Source: Lawsonibacter sp. (GTDB lineage Bacteria; Bacillota; Clostridia; Oscillospirales; Oscillospiraceae). From it: a DNA stretch of 9,756 nucleotides. A model generated the notes under the pieces. It ran no database searches, was not told the DNA's origin, and saw nothing but the letters and a program-made list of their open reading frames with translations. Below are positions 6,305 through 9,756 of this stretch, in pieces (within the stretch, counting starts at the first letter, position 1; each line of letters starts with the position of its first letter). The stretch covers positions 1-9,756 of the forward strand of contig JAAWLY010000075.1 in NCBI GenBank assembly GCA_022798155.1. Reading direction: 5' to 3'. The position numbers were made by a program, and so were the translations under genes.

Positions 6305-6766
6305 TTAATCCTCCTGGGACATATCAAAAATCTGCCGGGCCTCCTGGAGCCGCAGCTCAAGGTGCCGCCGGGTCAAGTCCAGCAGGGCGGCCTGCTCCTC
6401 CTCAGGCATGAGACGATAGGCCCGCTCCTCCATCTCCAGCACCAGCTGGACGGTGCGCTTCGACAGGGCCTGGCCCTGGGGGGTAAGCTCCAGGTATTTG
6501 CGCCGCCCCCCGCCGCCGGACAAACGGATATGTCCCGCCTGTTCCAGGCTTTTCATCCCCGAGTTGATGGTCTGCTTGCTCAGATTCAGGTAGCTGCTCA
6601 TCTCTGCCTGAGTGAGGGGCCGGTTTGCCGCCTGCAGGGCATATAGAATCCAAAAAGCGGAATCAGACAGGCCAAAGTGTCTGGCCAGACGGCGGTACAG
6701 CCCGTCGTCCTCCTTATACATCCGGCAGGACTCCAGATTGAACTGTTGAAAAGTCAGCTCCGCCAT
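6305..6766 (-). CDS. MarR-family repressor, 153 aa
   Basis: Dimeric winged-helix repressor. After an N-terminal helix (about 7-30), the sequence GLSDSAFWILYAL leads into the helix-turn-helix LTQAEMSSYLNLSKQTINSGMKSLEQAGHI at about 51-80 and the wing SGGGGRRKYLELTPQG at about 83-98, then a long C-terminal helix for dimerisation. The ATG at 6766 is chosen because AAGGAGGAAG lies just upstream; an earlier in-frame start would place the N-terminus inside the operator. The gene is followed six bases later by a MATE pump. A 47-bp inverted repeat covers its own promoter, so autorepression of the operon is very likely. The inducing ligand is not known. Confidence 0.93.
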   Translation of the reverse strand: MAELTFQQFNLESCRMYKEDDGLYRRLARHFGLSDSAFWILYALQAANRPLTQAEMSSYLNLSKQTINSGMKSLEQAGHIRLSGGGGRRKYLELTPQGQALSKRTVQLVLEMEERAYRLMPEEEQAALLDLTRRHLELRLQEARQIFDMSQED

Positions 6767-6789
6767 CACACTTCCTCCTTGACCAGCAA

Positions 6790-6836
6790 AATGTCCGAAA
6801 TCAGACTTACCATATCTTAGTCTGATTCCGGACATT
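6790..6836. promoter_or_regulatory. MarR operator: 47-bp inverted repeat
   Basis: Plus-strand AATGTCCGAAATCAGACT at 6790-6807 and AGTCTGATTCCGGACATT at 6819-6836 are inverted copies differing at one base of 18, separated by 11 bases. The repeat covers the whole spacer, the -10 and the transcription start of marR. At 18 bp per arm it is long enough for two MarR dimers. Confidence 0.85.
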
Positions 6837-6842
6837 TGTCAA
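6814..6842 (-). promoter_or_regulatory. Sigma-A promoter of marR-MATE
   Basis: Minus strand TTGACA (6842-6837), 17 bases, TAAGAT (6819-6814). Its -35 abuts the 3' hairpin of coaBC, so the two transcription units are packed end to end. Confidence 0.88.
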
Positions 6843-6875
6843 GGGGGGATTTCACCTAAAAGATGAAATCCCCCC
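6843..6875. terminator. Hairpin between coaBC and marR, probable terminator
   Basis: GGGGGGATTTCA (6843-6854) and TGAAATCCCCCC (6864-6875) form a perfect 12-pair stem with a nine-base loop. Reading on the minus strand after coaBC only two T residues follow before the marR -35. Reading on the plus strand, TTTTTT follows after GATAAA. It may act as a weak or bidirectional terminator for coaBC. Confidence 0.7.
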
Positions 6876-6901
6876 GATAAATTTTTTAAAAACTTTTGAT
6901 T

Positions 6902-8110
6902 TTAAGTCCACACATCTTTTATCATAAGCTCCACCGCAATGTCAAGGATCCGCCCGGCCACAGCCTCCTTGGACATCAGGGGCAGCTCCTGGGAGCCGGC
7001 GGGGGTAAAGACGGTCATCACGTTGGTGTCGGTGCCGAAGCCCGCCCCGGCCACCTTCAGGTTGTTGGCGCAAATCATGTCCAGCTTCTTTTTCTCCAGC
7101 TTGGCCCGGCTGTTCTCCTCCATATTCTGCGTCTCCATGGAGAAGCCGCACAGCACCTGTCCCGCCCGGCGGTGCTCCCCCAGGTGCTGGAGGATGTCCC
7201 GGGTGCGCTTCACGGGGATGGACAGCTCGCCGTCCTTCTTCTTGATCTTGTCGTCGGCATACTGGGTAGGGGTATAGTCGGCCACAGCGGCAGCTTTGAA
7301 GATAAAGTCGGCCCAATCCTGGCGTGCGGCCACCGCCTGAAACATGTCCTGTGCGGAGACCACGTCCACCACCTCTACAAAGGGGGGCGGGACGATGGCG
7401 GTGGGGCCGGATACCAATACCACCTCCGCCCCCCGGAGCATGGCCATTCTGGCGATGGCGTAACCCATCTTGCCGGTGGAGTGATTGGTGAGATAGCGCA
7501 CCGGGTCCAGAGCCTCCTGGGTGGGGCCGGCGGTGACCAGGACGTGCCGGCCTGCCAGGTCGTGGGGCAGGGCGATTTTTCGCAGGATGTGCTGGAGGAG
7601 GAGCTCCGGCTCGGGCAGCTTGCCCGCCCCCACCGCCCCGCAGGCCAGCCGGCCGGAGGCGGGGGCGATCACCTCCCAGCCGTAGCGGCGGAGGATATCC
7701 AGGTTGTCCTGGGTAACGGGGTTCTCAAACATTTTCGTATTCATGGCCGGGGCGATGAGCTTGGGACAGGTACAGGCCAGCACGGTAGTGGTGAGCATGT
7801 CGTCGGCCAGGCCGTGGGCCAGCTTGGCGCACACGTTGGCGGTGGCCGGGGCGACAATGACCAGGTCAGTGCGGTCCGCCAGGGCGATGTGCTCTACCTG
7901 ATGGGAGAAGTTTCGGTCGAAGGTGTCTACCATGCACCGGTTTCCCGTGAGCTGCTCAAAGGTGAGAGGGGTGATAAACTGGGTGGCGTGGGCGGTCATA
8001 ATGATCTCCACGTTGGCGTGCTGCTTCACCAGCGCTGAGGCTAGATAGGCCGCCTTGTAGGCGGCGATCCCCCCAGTTACCCCTAACAGGATGGTTTTTC
8101 CTTTTAACAC
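6902..8110 (-). CDS. coaBC: Bifunctional phosphopantothenoylcysteine synthetase/decarboxylase
   Basis: Converts 4'-phosphopantothenate plus cysteine to 4'-phosphopantetheine, steps two and three of CoA synthesis, in the cytoplasm. The N-terminal FMN-dependent decarboxylase domain (about 1-180) shows GVTGGIAAYKA, the active-site His74 in HQVEHIALA, PAMNTKMFENP at 121-131 and the catalytic Cys157 in ACGAVGAGKLPEP. The C-terminal synthetase domain (about 186-402) shows VTAGPTQEALDPVRYLTNHS, GKMGYAIA, FKAAAVADYTP and Lys288 in KIKKKDG. A length of 402 is normal. The start is a GTG at 8110, with AGGAGG eight bases upstream and a clear promoter. It belongs functionally with panT and coaX about 2.2 kb downstream, from which it is separated by marR and the efflux gene. 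Confidence 0.97.
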   Translation of the reverse strand: MLKGKTILLGVTGGIAAYKAAYLASALVKQHANVEIIMTAHATQFITPLTFEQLTGNRCMVDTFDRNFSHQVEHIALADRTDLVIVAPATANVCAKLAHGLADDMLTTTVLACTCPKLIAPAMNTKMFENPVTQDNLDILRRYGWEVIAPASGRLACGAVGAGKLPEPELLLQHILRKIALPHDLAGRHVLVTAGPTQEALDPVRYLTNHSTGKMGYAIARMAMLRGAEVVLVSGPTAIVPPPFVEVVDVVSAQDMFQAVAARQDWADFIFKAAAVADYTPTQYADDKIKKKDGELSIPVKRTRDILQHLGEHRRAGQVLCGFSMETQNMEENSRAKLEKKKLDMICANNLKVAGAGFGTDTNVMTVFTPAGSQELPLMSKEAVAGRILDIAVELMIKDVWT

Positions 8111-8138
8111 AGCGGTATCCTCCTTTCGTATTTCTGTT

Positions 8139-8167
8139 ATTATACCCTCCCGGTCCCCCGCTGTAAA
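8139..8167 (-). promoter_or_regulatory. Sigma-A promoter of coaBC
   Basis: Minus strand TTTACA (8167-8162), 17 bases, TATAAT (8144-8139). The -35 lies inside copy B of the 20-bp repeat. The transcript would start about 25 bases before the GTG codon. Confidence 0.87.
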
Positions 8168-8177
8168 GTCATAAAGT
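8158..8177 (-). repeat. 20-bp repeat at the coaBC promoter (copy B)
   Basis: Minus-strand ACTTTATGACTTTACAGCGG, identical over 20 bases to 4867-4886 on the plus strand, again preceded by TGCAAG (here directly). The two copies are inverted relative to each other and enclose the 3.3-kb marR-MATE-coaBC segment. Confidence 0.85.
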
Positions 8178-8183
8178 CTTGCA

Positions 8184-8308
8184 GGTTTGTCCGCGAAGTG
8201 TTACAAAATGGGAAAGGGTTTCAAGCTGTGCCAGGGTCGCATATTTGCTTATAGGGATTGGGGATATGCTTTAGATTATGCAATTTTGAAGAAGATTGAA
8301 AAAGACTC
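8184..8308. other. Intergenic stretch without recognised feature
   Basis: Between the divergent coaBC and tRNA promoters I find no convincing reading frame, repeat or RNA structure. The sequence becomes AT-rich towards its right end, marking the change from the GC-rich left part of the window. Confidence 0.6.
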
Positions 8309-8336
8309 TTTACATTTTAAAAAAATCTGCTATAAT
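8309..8336 (+). promoter_or_regulatory. Promoter of tRNA-Ala(CGC)
   Basis: TTTACA at 8309-8314, 16 bases, TATAAT at 8331-8336. It leaves a leader of about 125 bases before the tRNA at 8468. The leader contains the self-complementary AAGCCGGCTT and a short direct repeat (AAGCTGA twice), but no motif I recognise. Confidence 0.82.
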
Positions 8337-8467
8337 AAAAGAGCTGTTTGAGTAACGTCAAAATATCTGTATCTGTCGTACACAGCCGTGAGGTCGGGAG
8401 AGCCTGTAAGCCGGCTTTTAAGTGAACACAAAAATGAATTAAGAAAGCTGAAAAGCTGAAAAAATCT

Positions 8468-8543
8468 GGGCCTGTAGCGCAGCTGGGAGCGCACTACATT
8501 CGCATTGTAGGGGTCGTCGGTTCGAATCCGATCAGGTCCACCA
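8468..8543 (+). tRNA. tRNA-Ala(CGC)
   Basis: The 76-base cloverleaf is complete. The acceptor stem GGGCCTG/CAGGTCC contains the G3-U70 wobble pair that marks alanine tRNAs. The D arm is GCGC/GCGC with loop AGCTGGGA, the anticodon stem CTACA/TGTAG closes the loop TTCGCAT, and the T arm has loop TTCGAAT. The anticodon CGC reads GCG. CCA is encoded. A promoter precedes it and a strong terminator follows directly. Confidence 0.96.
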
Positions 8544-8546
8544 AAA

Positions 8547-8576
8547 GCCGCAAAATGTTATTTTGCGGCTTTTTTA
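8547..8576 (+). terminator. Intrinsic terminator after tRNA-Ala(CGC)
   Basis: GCCGCAAAAT and ATTTTGCGGC form a ten-pair stem with loop GTT, followed by seven T residues. It begins three bases after the tRNA CCA and would stop transcription before the second tRNA-like gene. Confidence 0.93.
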
Positions 8577-8600
8577 TAACTTTTAGCCGAATATTGTCGT

Positions 8601-8676
8601 GGAGATATAGCTCAGCTGAGAGATCGCCTGTATGGCATTCAAGTGGTCAGCGATTCGATCCCACTTATCTCCACCA
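8601..8676 (+). tRNA. Degenerate tRNA-Ala(GGC)-like gene, probable pseudogene
   Basis: The 76-base sequence aligns with tRNA-Ala(GGC): acceptor GGAGATA/TATCTCC, anticodon loop ATGGCAT, T loop TTCGATC and encoded CCA. It carries many defects. Position 3 is A pairing with U70, so the alanine-identity G3-U70 is lost. The conserved G19 is A. The D stem has a C11xT24 mismatch, the anticodon stem has C28xA42 and T31xT39, and the T stem has C51xA63 and A53xC61, the last destroying the nearly universal G53-C61 pair. No promoter is visible in the 24 bases after the preceding terminator. I judge it a decaying tRNA, although the length and acceptor stem are perfect. Confidence 0.8.
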
Positions 8677-8713
8677 AGATAAACCACAAAGCCTTGGCTT
8701 TGTGGTTTATCTT
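8676..8713 (+). terminator. 38-bp perfect palindrome after the tRNA-like gene
   Basis: AAGATAAACCACAAAGCC (8676-8693) and its exact complement at 8696-8713 flank two bases, giving an 18-pair stem. It starts on the last A of the tRNA CCA. The right arm ends in TTTATCTT followed by ATTTGATAG, so it can work as a terminator, although the U-tract is imperfect. The perfect stem contrasts with the decayed tRNA in front of it. Confidence 0.65.
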
Positions 8714-8722
8714 ATTTGATAG

Positions 8723-9561
8723 AAAAATGAGAAATCAGATGCCCGCTCTGGATACACCTACACAGTCACCAGCTAGTATTACCATTGCCGCCATTTCTTG
8801 GATTGTCAGGAACATATTCAGGATTATGCCGACTGGCTGGCTCAACAGAGTAAAAGTGCCAGCACCGTCCATACTTATTTAGCGGGAGTTTGTCTCGTAT
8901 ATGAGGTTCCTTTAGCAGACATCCAAAAGCCCAAGCGAGTTGTTTCTGAGAATATCCGCAGTAGAGGTGTAAAGAATGTTGATAACAGGAAAGATACGGC
9001 CCGAGAGGTATCCCCACGGTTATATGACTTTGCCAGCGCTGTGGGCATACGCCGTGCGGAGTATGCTCGATTAAGGGGCAGCGATTTGCTCTACGACGAG
9101 TCCAGATATTTGTGTGTTTAGATTCGGCGAGGTAAAGGAGGCAAGTATCAATTACAACGCATCCTGCCGGGCGATGAGGCGTTTATCCGGTCCTACTTTA
9201 ATGGTTCTGAGTCATCAGTGTTCACGAAAGCTGAACTGGACAATAAGATTGATTTGCACCATCTCAGGGCTTGCAAGCGCAGCGGGCCTATCGGTATTAC
9301 GCCAACCGCCTTCGTAGGAAGTCGGGGTACCGGGAGCAGTTGGAGCAGGAAATCAAGGCTCGTTGGCACAAGTACAACAAGCGACGTTGGAAGCAACTCG
9401 AGTTCGAGGGAACGTACAAATTGCGTGGAGCAAACCGACAACTGGCTCGGCGTCTGGAACAGCCTACGGAGTATGACCGGCTGGCGGTGTTGGCGACAAG
9501 CGTATTTCACTTATCACATTGGCGGTGCGATGTTACTGTTTCTAATTATTTGTTGGCATAG
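8723..9561 (+). pseudogene. Tyrosine recombinase (integrase), inactivated
   Basis: Reconstructed, the gene encodes about 279 residues of a clostridial site-specific integrase. The first frame gives an N-terminal core-binding domain (GYTYTVTS, then YYHCRHFLDCQEHIQDYADW, SKSASTVHTYLAG), then the catalytic domain with GIRRAEYARLRGSDL (box I Arg), IRRGKGGKYQLQRILPGDEA, and KIDLHHLRA (His-x-x-Arg). After a frame change the sequence continues QRAYRYYANRLRRK, YREQLEQEIKARWHKYNKRR and ends HLSHWRCDVTVSNYLLA, with the expected nucleophile Tyr. Three lesions are seen: TAG at 8774-8776, TAG at 9119-9121 and a one-base deletion near 9269 (GCTTGCAAG where GCTTTGCAAG restores the frame). No good start codon or ribosome site is left at the 5' end; TAG lies at 8720-8722. 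It sits directly downstream of tRNA genes, as integrases of inserted elements do. Confidence 0.88.
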
Positions 9562-9629
9562 TGATAATGTATAATATGTAGTTTGTTGGGTATTTGCCAC
9601 GGTCAAAACGTGAACAGCTCTAAGAAGGA

Positions 9630-9722
9630 TTATCGGCCCCACAGGCGATCATCAGCTTTCTGCCGCGCTTTTTTCGCCTTGCTCTGACGGATGCTTGGCG
9701 CTCCCGTACCGTCACGGCTCAA
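9630..9722 (-). CDS. Possible small basic protein, 30 aa (hypothetical)
   Basis: A TTG at 9722 has AGGAGG six bases upstream and opens a 30-codon frame, SRDGTGAPSIRQSKAKKAR and so on, ending LWGR before TAA. The product is basic and has no recognised domain. It overlaps the end of a frame entering from the right edge by 11 bases, which suggests translational coupling. The evidence is the ribosome site and overlap only; it could be a chance frame or a remnant of the element that carried the integrase. Confidence 0.4.
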   Translation of the reverse strand: MSRDGTGAPSIRQSKAKKARQKADDRLWGR

Positions 9723-9756
9723 AAACCACCTCCTTCCCGTCCGATTTTAGAATCAT
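9712..9756 (-). CDS. Possible C-terminal end of a gene entering from the right edge
   Basis: A minus-strand frame is open from the window edge to TGA at 9712-9714 and reads ILKSDGKEVVFEP. It may be the tail of a longer gene beyond the window or a 14-codon peptide from an ATG exactly at the edge. Its last bases contain the ribosome site of the 30-aa frame. No family can be assigned from so little sequence. Confidence 0.3.
   Translation of the reverse strand: MILKSDGKEVVFEP

Noticed and set aside
6896..8038. Plus-strand open frame of 380 codons opposite coaBC
   Set aside because: It is the antisense shadow of coaBC; the coaBC frame has all catalytic motifs, while this one has none.
8643..8882. 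Plus-strand open frame of 79 codons
   Set aside because: It overlaps the tRNA-like gene, the palindrome and the integrase in another frame; it has no family resemblance.
1..9756. CRISPR array or tandem repeats
   Set aside because: No regularly spaced direct repeats were found; the repeats seen are operators, hairpins and the single 20-bp inverted pair.

Overview
The window looks like a chromosomal segment of a moderately GC-rich Firmicute, most likely of the class Clostridia and close to the Oscillospiraceae gut bacteria. The reasons are strong AGGAGG-type ribosome binding sites, consensus sigma-A promoters with 16-17 bp spacers, a T-box leader, a type III pantothenate kinase (coaX) beside an ECF-type pantothenate transporter subunit, and the protein families present. 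The genus is inference. No database was consulted, and all family names come from reading motifs.

Layout, left to right. 1-876 (minus) is the N-terminal third of valS, cut by the window edge. 943-1155 (minus) is a 70-aa XRE-type repressor and 1242-1502 (plus) an 86-aa acidic protein; they are divergent, and the region between them holds one consensus promoter and two copies of a 16-bp palindrome. 1495-3246 (minus) is a T-box-controlled pair: a secreted glycerophosphodiester phosphodiesterase-like protein and, translationally coupled to it, a YcxB-like membrane protein. 3304-4743 (minus) is panT-coaX, for pantothenate uptake and phosphorylation. 4967-6766 (minus) is marR plus a MATE efflux pump, with a 47-bp inverted-repeat operator over the promoter. 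6902-8110 (minus) is coaBC, for the next two steps of CoA synthesis. From 8309 the strand and character change: tRNA-Ala(CGC) with promoter and terminator, then a degenerate tRNA-Ala(GGC)-like gene, a 38-bp perfect palindrome, a broken tyrosine-recombinase gene (two in-frame TAG codons and a one-base deletion), and at the right edge a possible coupled pair of short minus-strand reading frames.

How it fits together. panT, coaX and coaBC take external pantothenate to 4'-phosphopantetheine, and the marR-efflux operon lies between them. The same 20-bp sequence sits at the coaBC promoter and just upstream of the panT promoter, in opposite orientations. The T-box has no aminoacyl-tRNA synthetase or amino-acid gene directly behind it. 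valS lies about 2.1 kb further downstream on the same strand, so the leader may be a valS leader that became separated by inserted genes. The right end is a decayed integration site next to tRNA genes.

The points most worth a second look are the T-box in front of a phosphodiesterase gene, the degenerate tRNA that has lost the alanine G3-U70 pair, the 20-bp repeat at both CoA promoters, and the two XRE operator copies. I found no CRISPR array, no rRNA and no intact mobile element.
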